Part shown: one piece after another, positions 8,614 to 17,515 of the stretch | Layout: every line of letters begins with the position of its first letter | Numbering within the stretch: the first letter of the stretch is position 1 | Assembly: GCF_001039275.2 (NCBI RefSeq) | Contig: NZ_CP030117.1 | Coordinates: 2,294,001-2,358,000 of the forward strand | DNA length: 64,000 bases | Origin: Brevibacillus brevis | GTDB taxonomy: Bacteria > Bacillota > Bacilli > Brevibacillales > Brevibacillaceae | Direction of reading: 5' to 3' | The notes under the pieces: generated by a model | Seen by the model: only the letters and a program-made list of their open reading frames with translations | What the model was told of the DNA's origin: nothing | The model's database searches: none | Position numbers and translations under genes: made by a program

Positions 8614-9288
8614 ATGCATGCGATGTTATCAAAACTGGTGACGCACGAACAAGCAGTGGAGCATGTTCTGGATGGCACGCGGCTGATGTATGGCGGATTC
8701 GGCACGATTGGCTCCCCAGCACACTTGATTGATGCGATCTTGCACAAAGGCGTGCAAAGTTTGACACTCATCGGAATTGATGCGGGGTATCCGGAAATCG
8801 GGATCGGAAAGCTGATCAGTCATGGACGGGTGAGGCGGCTGATAACTACACATATTGGCTCCAATCCCGAGGCAGGTCAACAAATGATGGACGGAATGCT
8901 GGAAGTGACATTTTGTCCACAAGGAATTTTCGCAGAAAAGATTCGGGCAGGAGGTGTTGGCATTCCGGGAATCGTTGTAGATGCACATGTGAGAGGAGAG
9001 CGAATGGAAGGAGCAGAGCCGTTTGCTTTTGCCGGAAGAACTTGTCAGATTGAGGCCGCCCTTACAGCGGAGGTAGGAATCGTCTATGCGAAACAGGCGG
9101 ACACCTACGGAAATCTCATTTATGACAAGGCGGCAAGGAATTTGAATCCGCTAGTAGCGATGGCAGCAGATATCACGATTGCTGAGGTGGAGGAGATCGT
9201 TCCAGCAGGAGAGCTGGACCCGGATAAAATCGTGACGCCCGGCATTTTTGTGGATTATATCGTGGTTCGTAGCGGAGGGAACAGCTAA
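8614..9288 (+). CDS. Acyl-CoA:3-oxoacid/acetate CoA-transferase, subunit A (AtoD-like)
   Basis: Alpha subunit of a family I CoA-transferase, 224 aa. The glycine-rich CoA-binding region (GGFGTIGSPAHLIDAIL) lies near residues 28-45; other family motifs are GGVGIPGIVV and AKQADTYGNLIYDKAARNLNP. Start choice is uncertain: ATG 8614 has AAGAG 8 nt upstream, ATG 8623 has AAGGA 11 nt upstream. The stop shares a base with the start of subunit B (TAATG). The expected role is moving CoA from an acyl-CoA onto acetoacetate or a related acid, feeding the thiolase encoded at the end of the operon. Confidence 0.88.
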   Translation: MHAMLSKLVTHEQAVEHVLDGTRLMYGGFGTIGSPAHLIDAILHKGVQSLTLIGIDAGYPEIGIGKLISHGRVRRLITTHIGSNPEAGQQMMDGMLEVTFCPQGIFAEKIRAGGVGIPGIVVDAHVRGERMEGAEPFAFAGRTCQIEAALTAEVGIVYAKQADTYGNLIYDKAARNLNPLVAMAADITIAEVEEIVPAGELDPDKIVTPGIFVDYIVVRSGGNS

Positions 9289-9950
9289 TGGGGTTGGAAA
9301 TGGATCAGCGAAATATGGTTGCGTGGCGTGCAGCCAAAGAGGTCGCTCCAGGAATGGCAGTGAACTTGGGGATCGGGATACCTGAGCTCGTCGCTGATTT
9401 TATCCCGTATGAATGGCAAGTCATGTTTCACTCAGTGAATGGAATCTTGGGTGTCGGACCTACGCCATTAAAGGGAGAAGAGGACCAGCATGTTTCCAAC
9501 GCAGGTGGAGCACCTGTTACGGTTGTTCCGGGGGCATCGTATTTCGACAGCACCATCGCGTATGGCATGATCCGAAGAAGAAAGCTGGATGCAGCGTTTA
9601 TCGGAGCTTTGCAGGTGAATCGCCGAGGAGATCTGGCAAACTGGATTGTTCCTGGCTCACGCGTACATGGAGTTGGTGGAGGAGCGGAGCTGGCTTATTA
9701 CGCCAAAAAAGTGATCGTGCTCATGAGCCATGTCAATCAAGCAGGTGAGCCCAAAATACGCAGGGAGTGCACATTGCCGCTGACGGCGAAGGGCTGCGTC
9801 GATCTCATTATCACCGAAAGGGCCGTTATCGAGGTCACGCAAAGAGGCTTGCTTTTGACAGAGGTAATGTACCCGTACACTTTGGAGAATGTCATCACGA
9901 ATACTGGAGCACCTCTAATGATTTCAGAAAATTTACAAATGGTGGAGTAA
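9288..9950 (+). CDS. CoA-transferase subunit B (AtoA-like) with Val at the catalytic Glu position
   Basis: Beta subunit of a family I CoA-transferase, 220 aa, with conserved NLGIGIPELVA, GASYFDSTIAYGMIR and GDLANWIVPG segments. Family members normally carry the catalytic glutamate in an S-E-N-G motif; here residues 49-52 read S-V-N-G, with GTG at 9435-9437 where GAG would be expected. The rest of the motif (NGILGVGP) is intact, as is the overall length. The enzyme may therefore be catalytically altered, or this subgroup may use another residue. Overlap with subunit A by one base indicates translational coupling. Confidence 0.85.
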   Translation: MGLEMDQRNMVAWRAAKEVAPGMAVNLGIGIPELVADFIPYEWQVMFHSVNGILGVGPTPLKGEEDQHVSNAGGAPVTVVPGASYFDSTIAYGMIRRRKLDAAFIGALQVNRRGDLANWIVPGSRVHGVGGGAELAYYAKKVIVLMSHVNQAGEPKIRRECTLPLTAKGCVDLIITERAVIEVTQRGLLLTEVMYPYTLENVITNTGAPLMISENLQMVE

Positions 9951-9994
9951 TGAAAAATGTAAGCGCGAACAAAAAGAATTGGGGGATGGAACAG

Positions 9995-10813
9995 ATGAAA
10001 AAAACATGGAAAACAATCGCAGGAGTTGTATTCTCGTTGTCACTACTTGTAAGCGGATGTAGCGAAGGCGCTTCCACTAACAGTGCGGGAGGTCAAGCGG
10101 GTGGGGCTCCTGCTGGAAATGTATCGTCTATGACAAAAGAGGCAGGCGTATTTGTTTACGCGGCTTCCGGTGAATATCAACCATTCAGCTACTTCAAGGA
10201 TGGTCAATTGACCGGATTTGATGTCGAGATTGGCAATGAGATCGCCAAACGCTTGGGGCTTGAGCCAAAGCCAGTAACATCACCTTTTTCCGGCATTATC
10301 GCAGGGGTAAAGGAAGGACGCTACGACGCAGCGATTGCCAGCCATGCGATTACAGAAGAGCGGAAGCAGCAGGTTGATTTCGCAGACCCGTACTACTTGT
10401 CCGGTGGTCAACTGTTCGTTCGCCCGGATGGGACGATTAGCACGCTAGAAGGATTAAAAGGCAAAGAAGTGGCAGTCGCACTCGGCACTACACATGAAAA
10501 GATGGCACGGGAGTATACGGATAACATCAAAACGTATGACAGCGATGTAACGGCTCTGCGTGCCTTGGAGCAGGGAAAACACGATGTCGTGATTACAGAT
10601 AGCGTCGTAGGGGAGATTGCCATTACGCAAGGCTTGAAGCTCAAGAAAAGCGGGTCGCCACTCTCGGAAGTCAAGCATGGAATCGCAGTGCGCAAAGGAA
10701 ATACGGAATTGCTGAACAAGATCAACGAAGCGCTCAAGCAAATGATGGAGGATGGTACCTATGTTAAATTGAGCGAAAAGTATTTCAAACGCGACATCAG
10801 CAAAGCCGAGTAG
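9995..10813 (+). CDS. Amino-acid ABC transporter substrate-binding lipoprotein
   Basis: Extracellular binding protein of 272 aa, family 3 (HisJ/GlnH type). A lipoprotein signal peptide is visible, with Lys-Lys at the N-terminus, a hydrophobic core and the lipobox LVSGC near residue 20. A flexible Gly/Ala/Ser linker precedes the binding fold, which shows YQPFSYFKDGQLTGFDVEIG and TEERKQQVDFADPYY. I prefer ATG 9995 (GGGGGA 8 nt upstream); an ATG at 9950 overlaps the subunit B stop and would add 15 residues. It is followed by its permease and ATPase genes. The polar amino acid it binds cannot be named. Confidence 0.88.
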   Translation: MKKTWKTIAGVVFSLSLLVSGCSEGASTNSAGGQAGGAPAGNVSSMTKEAGVFVYAASGEYQPFSYFKDGQLTGFDVEIGNEIAKRLGLEPKPVTSPFSGIIAGVKEGRYDAAIASHAITEERKQQVDFADPYYLSGGQLFVRPDGTISTLEGLKGKEVAVALGTTHEKMAREYTDNIKTYDSDVTALRALEQGKHDVVITDSVVGEIAITQGLKLKKSGSPLSEVKHGIAVRKGNTELLNKINEALKQMMEDGTYVKLSEKYFKRDISKAE

Positions 10814-10862
10814 TGAGTTGGTATGACGAGTATATTCCATTACGAGTGAGGGGTGGCATCAA

Positions 10863-11528
10863 GTGCCCAGTTTTGCCCATCTGACAGAAGAGTTTTTCCG
10901 CACATTGCCGTTTTTTTGGAAGCCGTTGCTGCTGACATTTCAGTTGACAATCGCTTCTGTTATCGTTGGCTCGATTATCGGATTGTTTGTCGCCTTGTTA
11001 AAGGTATCCAAGCTTCCAGTAGCACGTTTTATCGCCAATGCGTACATCATGATCATTCGTGGTACGCCGCTGGTCGTGCAAATTTTCGTTTTGTATTTCG
11101 GTTTTTACAAAATCATTGACCTCGGTCAATTTTGGTCGGCAGCGCTCGCTCTGGCGATTCACAGCGGAGCCTATATCGCAGAGATTTTCCGGGGCTCTAT
11201 TCAGTCGATTGATAAAGGACAAATGGAGGCTGGGCTGTCTTTGGGTATGTCTGCTCGTCAGACCATGCGTCGGATCATTTTGCCGCAAGCGATGAAACGA
11301 TCGATCCCGCCGCTTGGCAACCAATTTATTTTGTCTTTGAAGGAATCGTCTCTGGCCGCTTTCATTGCCATGGATGAGCTGTTCTCACTGGCCCGCCGCT
11401 TGTCTGCGGAAACCTTTGATGAAATGACGTACTTTTTGATTGTGGCGCTCTATTACTTGGTTATTGTCATGGCGTTTACGTATGTGGTCCACATCATGGA
11501 GAAGCGTCTGGCAAAAGGAGAGGCGTAA
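10863..11528 (+). CDS. Amino-acid ABC transporter permease (HisM/GlnP type)
   Basis: Membrane subunit of 221 aa with about five helices and the polar amino acid permease signature around [20 protein letters not shown]. The EAA loop is visible as [20 protein letters not shown]. It starts at GTG 10863 with GAGGGGTGG upstream. It is a single permease that presumably homodimerises. It lies between the binding protein and the ATPase in the sigma-54-controlled operon. Confidence 0.9.
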   Translation: MPSFAHLTEEFFRTLPFFWKPLLLTFQLTIASVIVGSIIGLFVALLKVSKLPVARFIANAYIMIIRGTPLVVQIFVLYFGFYKIIDLGQFWSAALALAIHSGAYIAEIFRGSIQSIDKGQMEAGLSLGMSARQTMRRIILPQAMKRSIPPLGNQFILSLKESSLAAFIAMDELFSLARRLSAETFDEMTYFLIVALYYLVIVMAFTYVVHIMEKRLAKGEA

Positions 11529-11545
11529 AGCGGAGGGGAAAGACG

Positions 11546-12286
11546 ATGGAAAAGCAAAGAGAAATGATACGCGTGCAAAATTTGAAGAAAAGCTTCGGAA
11601 AAGTGGAAGTTCTCAAGGATGTTACCCTGGAAGTCGGAAAGGGCGAGGTCGTCGTTTTGATCGGTGCCAGTGGGTCGGGGAAAAGCACATTGATTCGATG
11701 CATTAATTTTCTGGAGATCAAGGACGGCGGAGAGATTTATATCGAAGGGAAAAGCATCGATCCGAAAAAGGATGACTTGACCAAAGTACGGCAAAAGGTA
11801 GGAATGGTGTTCCAGCACTTCAATCTGTTTCCACATAAAACCGTTCTGGAAAACATCATGGAGGCACCGCTGATTGCGAAGAAAGCGGACAAGGAAGAAA
11901 CGAAGCAGGAAGCGCTCCGGTTGCTGAAAAAGGTAGGTCTTTCTGAAAAAGCGGACGCTTACCCGTCGAGCCTCTCCGGTGGACAAAAGCAACGCGTGGC
12001 CATTGCTCGTTCGCTGGCGATGAAGCCTGAGATCATGCTCTTCGACGAGCCAACCTCAGCGCTTGACCCAGAGCTGGTAGGGGAAGTGCTGGAGACAATG
12101 AAACAGCTCGCGCAAGAAGGAATGACGATGATTATTGTGACGCACGAAATGGGGTTCGCCAAGGAAGTGGCGGATTGGGTGGCGTTTATGAATCAAGGCA
12201 AGATCATCGAGATGGCTAGACCCCAAGAAATTTTCAACAACCCGAAAGAAGAGCGCACGAGAGAATTTTTGAACCGTGTACTGTAA
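11546..12286 (+). CDS. Amino-acid ABC transporter ATP-binding protein (GlnQ/HisP type)
   Basis: ATPase of 246 aa, the normal family length. Walker [10 protein letters not shown]-loop [13 protein letters not shown], signature LSGGQKQR, Walker B IMLFDEP and the switch [11 protein letters not shown] are all intact. ATG 11546 has GGAGGGG 7 nt upstream. It completes the importer with the preceding permease and binding protein, and is followed 28 nt later by the thiolase gene. Confidence 0.92.
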   Translation: MEKQREMIRVQNLKKSFGKVEVLKDVTLEVGKGEVVVLIGASGSGKSTLIRCINFLEIKDGGEIYIEGKSIDPKKDDLTKVRQKVGMVFQHFNLFPHKTVLENIMEAPLIAKKADKEETKQEALRLLKKVGLSEKADAYPSSLSGGQKQRVAIARSLAMKPEIMLFDEPTSALDPELVGEVLETMKQLAQEGMTMIIVTHEMGFAKEVADWVAFMNQGKIIEMARPQEIFNNPKEERTREFLNRVL

Positions 12287-12314
12287 TGGCGTAAAAACGA
12301 AGGGGAGCTGTAGC

Positions 12315-13496
12315 ATGAGAGACGTGGTCATTGTCGCGGGTGTGCGCAGTGCTGTGGGTGCATTCGGAAAAAGCCTGCGTGATGTACCAGCAACAGAGCT
12401 GGGGCGGCAAGTGTTGGAAGGCTTGATGAATAAAGTTGATTTGCCGAAGGAACAGGTTAATGAAGTGATTTTTGGCAATGGGTACGTACACGGGGGAGGA
12501 CTCAATGCTGCACGTATCAGCTCGCATCTGGCGGGATTTCCACGCAATGTCTATGGTCACATCGTCATCAAAGCGTGTGGTTCAGGATTGAAGGCGATTG
12601 GCAACGGTGCGCTAGCGATAGCAGCAGGTCAAGAGGACGTGGTGATTGCAGGGGGAGTGGAGTCCATGAGCAGTGTTCCCTACCTGGTGAAGAACCGCTG
12701 GGGCAGCAAATTCGGCAATTTGTCCATGGAGGATGCTCTCTTGTCCGATGGTTTGATCTGCTCGCTGACCGGTGAGCATATGGGGATGACGGCAGAAAGG
12801 CTGGCTGTACAGTACGGTATTTCCCGTGAAGAGCAGGATCGTTATGCCTATGACAGTCACGTAAGAGCAGCGGCAGCAATCGAAGCGGGCACGTTCACGA
12901 ATGAGATCGTACCGATTGAAATCAAGGATCGCAAAGGCACCCGTGTTTTTGCGCAGGATGAATCCGTGCGCCATGATATTAAGTTGGAAGAGCTGGCTAA
13001 GCTGAAAAGTGTTTTTCAAAAAGAAGGAACCATCACTGCCGGAAATGCGTGTCCGATGAATGACGGTGCAGCCGCTGTATTGATGATGTCTCGTGAAAAG
13101 GCGGAGGAAGCGGGGTTGACTCCGCTCGTGAAAATAAAGGCTTTTGCCAGCGCAGGAGTCGAACCTGACGTGATGGGGATCGGACCAGTTCCCGCCACGC
13201 AAAAGGTACTGGAAAAAGCGGGATTGACGCTGGGTGACATTGGGCTCATCGAATTGAATGAGGCATTTGCCGCTCAGGCTTTGTCTGTCATCAAATGCTT
13301 GGAGTTAGACACGAGCAAGGTGAATGTCAATGGAGGCGCGATTGCCCTGGGTCACCCCGTGGGAGCAACTGGTGCCAAATTGACTGTGACATTGATGAAC
13401 GAAATGATCCGCAGACGGGAGAAGTATGGCATGGTGACGCTGTGCATGGCAGGTGGCATGGGGATGTCAGTGATCTATGAAAATTTGACGATGTAA
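12315..13496 (+). CDS. Acetyl-CoA C-acetyltransferase (thiolase)
   Basis: Thiolase II-like enzyme of 393 aa, the family length, that splits acetoacetyl-CoA to two acetyl-CoA or runs in reverse. The acylated Cys lies in VIKACGSGLKAI near residue 88, the catalytic His in NGGAIALGHPVGATGA, and the second Cys in TLCMAGGMGMSVIYE. ATG 12315 follows AGGGGAGCTG. It is the last gene of the operon. CoA-transferase plus thiolase reproduces the enzyme set of the E. coli ato operon, with an amino-acid ABC importer in place of AtoE; the pathway substrate is inferred to give acetoacetate or a related 3-oxoacid. Confidence 0.92.
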   Translation: MRDVVIVAGVRSAVGAFGKSLRDVPATELGRQVLEGLMNKVDLPKEQVNEVIFGNGYVHGGGLNAARISSHLAGFPRNVYGHIVIKACGSGLKAIGNGALAIAAGQEDVVIAGGVESMSSVPYLVKNRWGSKFGNLSMEDALLSDGLICSLTGEHMGMTAERLAVQYGISREEQDRYAYDSHVRAAAAIEAGTFTNEIVPIEIKDRKGTRVFAQDESVRHDIKLEELAKLKSVFQKEGTITAGNACPMNDGAAAVLMMSREKAEEAGLTPLVKIKAFASAGVEPDVMGIGPVPATQKVLEKAGLTLGDIGLIELNEAFAAQALSVIKCLELDTSKVNVNGGAIALGHPVGATGAKLTVTLMNEMIRRREKYGMVTLCMAGGMGMSVIYENLTM

Positions 13497-13512
13497 ACTT
13501 CTCATATGCATA

Positions 13513-13551
13513 GGCAAAAGCCCCGAACGTGGATATGTCGGGGCTTTTGCC
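13513..13551. terminator. Bidirectional terminator between the thiolase gene and the PH-like gene
   Basis: GGCAAAAGCCCCGA (13513-13526) and TCGGGGCTTTTGCC (13538-13551) form a perfect 14-bp stem with A/T tracts in the arms. It serves convergent transcription from both sides. Confidence 0.85.
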
Positions 13552-13579
13552 ATGAAGGCGTGATCGCTTATGAGGAGAA

Positions 13580-13942
13580 CTACTGTTCGTGTACATGTTT
13601 TCGCAGTGTGGCTGCTACTTCTGTTGGGTTTTCCAACTGTACAATGACGTGCTGATATTTGACATGACCCTCTACCTCCAGGATCAACAACGAATCCGTC
13701 TGGGCAAAAGAAAGGAAGTACCATTCATTTCGATGCTGAAAGCTTCCTTCATAAATGTTCAAAGGTCCAATCGACGTTCCTGGCAAGCGCAACATCCATT
13801 TTGGCGGAACAAAAGAACCGACCTCGACATGCTTGATCGATTGATAAGGTAGCGTGATCGTGTTCTTCAAGGCTAAGAGCGTATGCAAGCCAGTGAGACG
13901 CAAGGTAAAATCCGTTTTGCCAAAATGTACACTTCTTCCCAT
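13580..13942 (-). CDS. Small protein with bacterial PH-like domain
   Basis: Protein of 120 aa. Its repeating beta-strand pattern (LRLTGLHTLLALKNTITLPYQ, then IKHVEVG) and final helix resemble bacterial PH (DUF304-like) domains. No signal peptide or membrane helix is seen. ATG 13942 has GAGGTGAG 5 nt upstream. It is monocistronic between two terminators. I cannot give a function. Confidence 0.65.
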   Translation of the reverse strand: MGRSVHFGKTDFTLRLTGLHTLLALKNTITLPYQSIKHVEVGSFVPPKWMLRLPGTSIGPLNIYEGSFQHRNEWYFLSFAQTDSLLILEVEGHVKYQHVIVQLENPTEVAATLRKHVHEQ

Positions 13943-14012
13943 CGTTGCTCACCTCATTCATCTGCCATCGTTCCATTATCGCACAGATGAATGAGGATGA
14001 CACGGGACAATC

Positions 14013-14057
14013 AAAAAAGCCGGCGTTTCCCCAAAAGAGGAAGGCAACCGGCTTTTC
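14013..14057 (-). terminator. Intrinsic terminator of argS
   Basis: On the minus strand AAAAGCCGG (complement of 14048-14056) pairs with CCGGCTTTTTT (complement of 14013-14023). The T-run is downstream of argS. Confidence 0.85.
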
Positions 14058-14067
14058 GTATTCTTTC

Positions 14068-15783
14068 TTACATTTCTTCTGGAGCAGCCAGACCGAGCAG
14101 ACGCAGACCTTCCTTCAGTACAGCAACGACTGCTGCTACGAGCTGGAGACGGGATGCTTTCACATCTTCTTCTTCAGCCAGGATGCGTACATTCGCATAG
14201 AACTTGTTGAACGTTTGCGCCAGGTCGATTACATACTTGCCGATTTGTGACGGATCGAAGTGATCGGCAGCACGTTCGATTACCTCTGGGAACGCGTTCA
14301 AGAGGGTAATCACTGCCCAAGCCTCTTTGCTGTCGAGTGCACCGGAAGCCAGGTTCACTGTCGTTGCTGGCTGGTAGCCACCTCTGCGCAGCAGCGAGCA
14401 TGCACGAGCGTGTGCGTATTGCACGTATGGTCCTGTTTCCCCTTCGAAGGTCAGCATCTCTTCCCAGGAGAAGTTGACATCATTCAGGCGGAAGTTTTTC
14501 AAGTCATGGAAAATGACTGCGCCTACCCCGACTTGACGAGCCACTTCTTCTTTATTGGCCAGCGTAGGGTTTTTCTCTTCGATGACTTTTTGGACATCAG
14601 AAATGGCTTGTGCCAACACTTCTTCCAAGAGAACAACTTTCCCTTTACGGGTGGACATTTTCTTGCCGTCCTTGAGCATCATGCCGAATGGGATGTGGTG
14701 CATATTTGCGGACCACGCATAGCCCATTTTTTCCAACACTTTATAGAGCTGCTGGAAGTGGAGGCGTTGCTCGTTTCCTACGACATAGAGCGCTTTTGCA
14801 AAATCGTACGATTCGTGGCGGAAGAGGGCAGCAGCCAGATCACGCGTTGCGTACAAGGTAGCGCCGTCTGATTTTTTGATCAGGCATGGCGGCATGTTGT
14901 ATTCATCGAGGTTCACGACCATCGCACCGTCGGATTCAGTCAAGAGACCTTTTTCCTCGAGCAACGTAACGACGCGATCCATTTTGTCATTGTAGAATGC
15001 TTCACCATGTGTAGAGTCAAAGGCTACGTTCATCAGGTCATAAATCTTCATGAATTCCTTGAGAGACTCATCACGGAACCATTTCCACAGATGCTGTGCT
15101 TCTTCGTCGCCATCCTCGAGCTTTTTGAACCATTCACGGCCTTGGTCTTCCAGCGTAGGATCGTTTTCGACTTCTTCGTGGAAGCGAACGTAGAGGCTGA
15201 GCAGCTCCTTGATCGGTTCTGCCTTTACCTTTGCTTCGTCACCCCAGAGGCGATACGCAACGATCAGTTTACCGAACTGCGTTCCCCAGTCACCCAAGTG
15301 ATTGATGCGCACTGGCTCGTAGCCTTGCTTTTCCATGATGTTGGCAATCGCGTTTCCGATTACAGTAGAGCGCAGGTGTCCCATGGAAAACGGCTTCGCG
15401 ATATTTGGGGAGGAGAGGTCGATTGGTACTTTGCGTCCATCACCGACATTGCTGCTTCCGTATGTGCTGCCTTGGGTAAGGATGGTTCCGATTACTTGCT
15501 CTGCCACATTTTCTTGATCCAGGAACAGGTTCACGTATGGACCAACTGCTTGCGATTCGCGCAATGGTGCACCGGAGAGCTGTCCAGCCAGCTCTGCTGC
15601 GATCATCGGTGGAGCTTTGCGCAATGCTTTTGCCAATTGGAAGCATGGGAAGGCAACATCGCCCATCGCAGAGTTTGGTGGTGTTTCCAGCATGCCGTAT
15701 ACGGCTTCTTTGGTCAGTGTGTCTACGCCCATCGAGGAAAGCGCAGCGGCAATCTTTTCAGCGACCTGGTGTTTGTAACTCAT
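14068..15783 (-). CDS. argS: Arginyl-tRNA synthetase
   Basis: Class I aminoacyl-tRNA synthetase of 571 aa charging tRNA-Arg. The N-terminal tRNA-recognition domain is followed by the HIGH-like sequence SSPNIAKPFSMGHLRST and the KMS-type loop KMSTRKGKVV. The C-terminal anticodon-binding DALR domain ends with the typical RLLGLAAPEEM. A full T-box leader precedes it, so expression rises when tRNA-Arg is uncharged. A strong terminator follows. Confidence 0.96.
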   Translation of the reverse strand: MSYKHQVAEKIAAALSSMGVDTLTKEAVYGMLETPPNSAMGDVAFPCFQLAKALRKAPPMIAAELAGQLSGAPLRESQAVGPYVNLFLDQENVAEQVIGTILTQGSTYGSSNVGDGRKVPIDLSSPNIAKPFSMGHLRSTVIGNAIANIMEKQGYEPVRINHLGDWGTQFGKLIVAYRLWGDEAKVKAEPIKELLSLYVRFHEEVENDPTLEDQGREWFKKLEDGDEEAQHLWKWFRDESLKEFMKIYDLMNVAFDSTHGEAFYNDKMDRVVTLLEEKGLLTESDGAMVVNLDEYNMPPCLIKKSDGATLYATRDLAAALFRHESYDFAKALYVVGNEQRLHFQQLYKVLEKMGYAWSANMHHIPFGMMLKDGKKMSTRKGKVVLLEEVLAQAISDVQKVIEEKNPTLANKEEVARQVGVGAVIFHDLKNFRLNDVNFSWEEMLTFEGETGPYVQYAHARACSLLRRGGYQPATTVNLASGALDSKEAWAVITLLNAFPEVIERAADHFDPSQIGKYVIDLAQTFNKFYANVRILAEEEDVKASRLQLVAAVVAVLKEGLRLLGLAAPEEM

Positions 15784-15915
15784 CTAAATTTCCCCTTTCG
15801 AAAAATACGAAAAACACTATCGAGGCCTCCCAAGGAGGAGCGACCGCGATATAGCGGAATTTTTTCCGCTATATCAGGAAGCCATGTCAGTGCAGTTATT
15901 ACTTTCTGATATAGT

Positions 15916-16211
15916 AAAAAAACCTCTACGTCTCCTGTGAAAAAGAGACGAGAGGTTATACTCCCGCGGTGCCACTCTTGTTGTTTTTCCCTTCCATCAA
16001 ACAGGAAGGCAAAAACCGCTTGATCTGCTGTAACGGGCAGTCCCGGCATAAGCCCTACACGATCCGTTGCCCATAATAGCTAGCGTAGGATGTTCAGGCC
16101 GCATCTCCGAGGGGCGCTTCCTCACATGGTTTGGCATCGGGCTCACACCGTCCCCGACTCGCTTTCGTCCTCACACAAGGAGTACTTTCCTCATCAACGA
16201 TTCGTTTGTGT
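15916..16211 (-). promoter_or_regulatory. T-box riboswitch leader of argS
   Basis: On the minus strand the T-box sequence AAGAGTGGCACCGCGGGA is the complement of 15962-15979. It is followed by a terminator stem (complement of about 15917-15961) ending in a T7 run. Upstream are Stem I features: GATGAGGAAAGTA, AAAGCGAG and GGTGTGAGCCC. A CGC triplet (complement of 16114-16116), preceded by GAAG and followed by a CCC-type segment, fits the position of an arginine specifier codon; I am less sure of that assignment. Confidence 0.92.
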
Positions 16212-16218
16212 CTCTAGA

Positions 16219-16248
16219 ATTATAGCTGTATTAACCGTCAGGATGCAA
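16219..16248 (-). promoter_or_regulatory. Sigma-A promoter of the argS leader
   Basis: On the minus strand TTGCAT (complement of 16243-16248), an 18-nt spacer and TATAAT (complement of 16219-16224) precede the T-box leader. Confidence 0.7.
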
Positions 16249-16249
16249 C

Positions 16250-16744
16250 TCACTGTTGCGGTTTTTTCAAAATCTTATCTAATTCCGCGAAATATTGCTT
16301 GGTCAGCTCCTCCTTTTCTTCCGTGCTGAGGTTATCCGCGTTCATCATTTGCTCTTTGTATTGTTCCAGCTTTTCGAGCATGGCCAGCTCGGCTGCAGCG
16401 GCCTCGTCCAGATCGTAATTTTCCGATGGATCGAACGGGATCAATCGATTGTCGTTACCACTCCGCAAATAAGCGGAGCGCCAGTTCTCCGGAAACTGGT
16501 ATGGCTGTTCGCCAAACATAATCGCTAAAATATCGTCGGATTCAATCGGCAGGAAGTGATCGTAATCGTCTCTTCTTCCTCCCTCGGACAAGTTAATGTG
16601 GGACAAAAAATAGTGGAGATAATGTTCCCCGGTTTCGGTATTCTTAACGATGGAATAGGTTTCAAATTCGGATTTGGATAGTTCTTTTATAGTCTCCAAA
16701 CAGGACAGAAATTTATCTTTTTCTCGTGCTTGCAAGTCATCCAT
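16250..16744 (-). CDS. Uncharacterised acidic cytosolic protein
   Basis: Protein of 164 aa that I do not recognise. It is rich in Glu and Asp, has no membrane segment, and ends in a helical, probably coiled region (about 110-164) followed by KKPQQ. The first half contains SIVKNTETGEHYLHYFLSHI. I chose ATG 16744, with AAAGGA upstream; an open frame extends to 16816 but without a better ribosome site. Its stop lies against the argS promoter. It is divergent from the ECF sigma gene. Confidence 0.6.
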   Translation of the reverse strand: MDDLQAREKDKFLSCLETIKELSKSEFETYSIVKNTETGEHYLHYFLSHINLSEGGRRDDYDHFLPIESDDILAIMFGEQPYQFPENWRSAYLRSGNDNRLIPFDPSENYDLDEAAAAELAMLEKLEQYKEQMMNADNLSTEEKEELTKQYFAELDKILKKPQQ

Positions 16745-16942
16745 GTCATCTCGTTCCTTTCGCTCTACAATAAGCCTCATGATAGCAAAAGCAATGTGCG
16801 CTGACAATGAAAGCAACGCAACGGAGTGCAGCAGTAGAAGAAGGGAAAAGGATTATAGATAAAATAGTTGGATAATCTTGTCACAAAAATAAGCCAGCTG
16901 GATCAAATACATATCAACACGAAACAAGGAGGTGAACAGCGC

Positions 16943-17515
16943 GTGAATGCAAGTGCCAAAAGTAGCGAAGCGGACTGGACGCTGCAATTGACCAACGAGG
17001 AGAAGCTGACAAGACTCATGAGCGAGTACGGAGACAACATCGTGCAGCTCGCCTACCTGATCGTCAAGGATCGGGGAATCGCGGAAGACATCACCCAGGA
17101 AGTGTTCCTGAAGGCGTATCGGGGTCTGGATCAGTTCCGCCATCAGAGCAGCGTGAAAACGTGGCTTTACCGAATTGCGATCAACGAGTCCCGCAAATAT
17201 TTGCGTTCGTGGTCCTTTCGCCAGATTTTTTCTACATACCTCTCCAAAGAGGAAGCACCGCCGGAAAAGGTGGACAACGCAAATGTTGAATCGGCTGTCA
17301 TCGGACAAATGAGCAAGGTACAGGTAGCGGAGCAGGTGATGAAGCTCTCGCCTTTATACCGAAAAGTTATGGTACTTCATTACTATGAAGATTTGTCGAT
17401 AAAAGAGATTGCGCAAGTGTTGGATATTTCAGAAGATGCCGTACGAACCCAATTGTCCCGCGCCCGAAAACATTTTAAGGCATTGTGTGAAAAGGAGGGA
17501 TTGGAATGGACGTAG
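16943..17515 (+). CDS. ECF RNA polymerase sigma factor
   Basis: Alternative sigma factor of 190 aa. Region 2 runs around residues 30-95 (GDNIVQLAYLIVKDRGIAED, QEVFLKAYRGLDQF, TWLYRIAINESRKYL). Region 4 (LSPLYRKVMVLHYYEDLSIK, then a helix-turn-helix through DAVRTQLSRARKHFKAL) lies near the C-terminus. GTG 16943 is chosen because AAGGAGGTGA lies 8 nt upstream. The last 10 nt overlap the next gene, whose product has an N-terminal cytoplasmic segment and one membrane helix, the arrangement of a sigma/anti-sigma pair. Confidence 0.9.
   Translation: MNASAKSSEADWTLQLTNEEKLTRLMSEYGDNIVQLAYLIVKDRGIAEDITQEVFLKAYRGLDQFRHQSSVKTWLYRIAINESRKYLRSWSFRQIFSTYLSKEEAPPEKVDNANVESAVIGQMSKVQVAEQVMKLSPLYRKVMVLHYYEDLSIKEIAQVLDISEDAVRTQLSRARKHFKALCEKEGLEWT

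Noticed and set aside
15007..15909. 300-aa open frame on the plus strand
   Set aside because: It lies wholly antisense to argS and its T-box leader, is rich in Cys/Phe/Leu with no recognisable domain, and has no ribosome site. It is a shadow of argS codon use.
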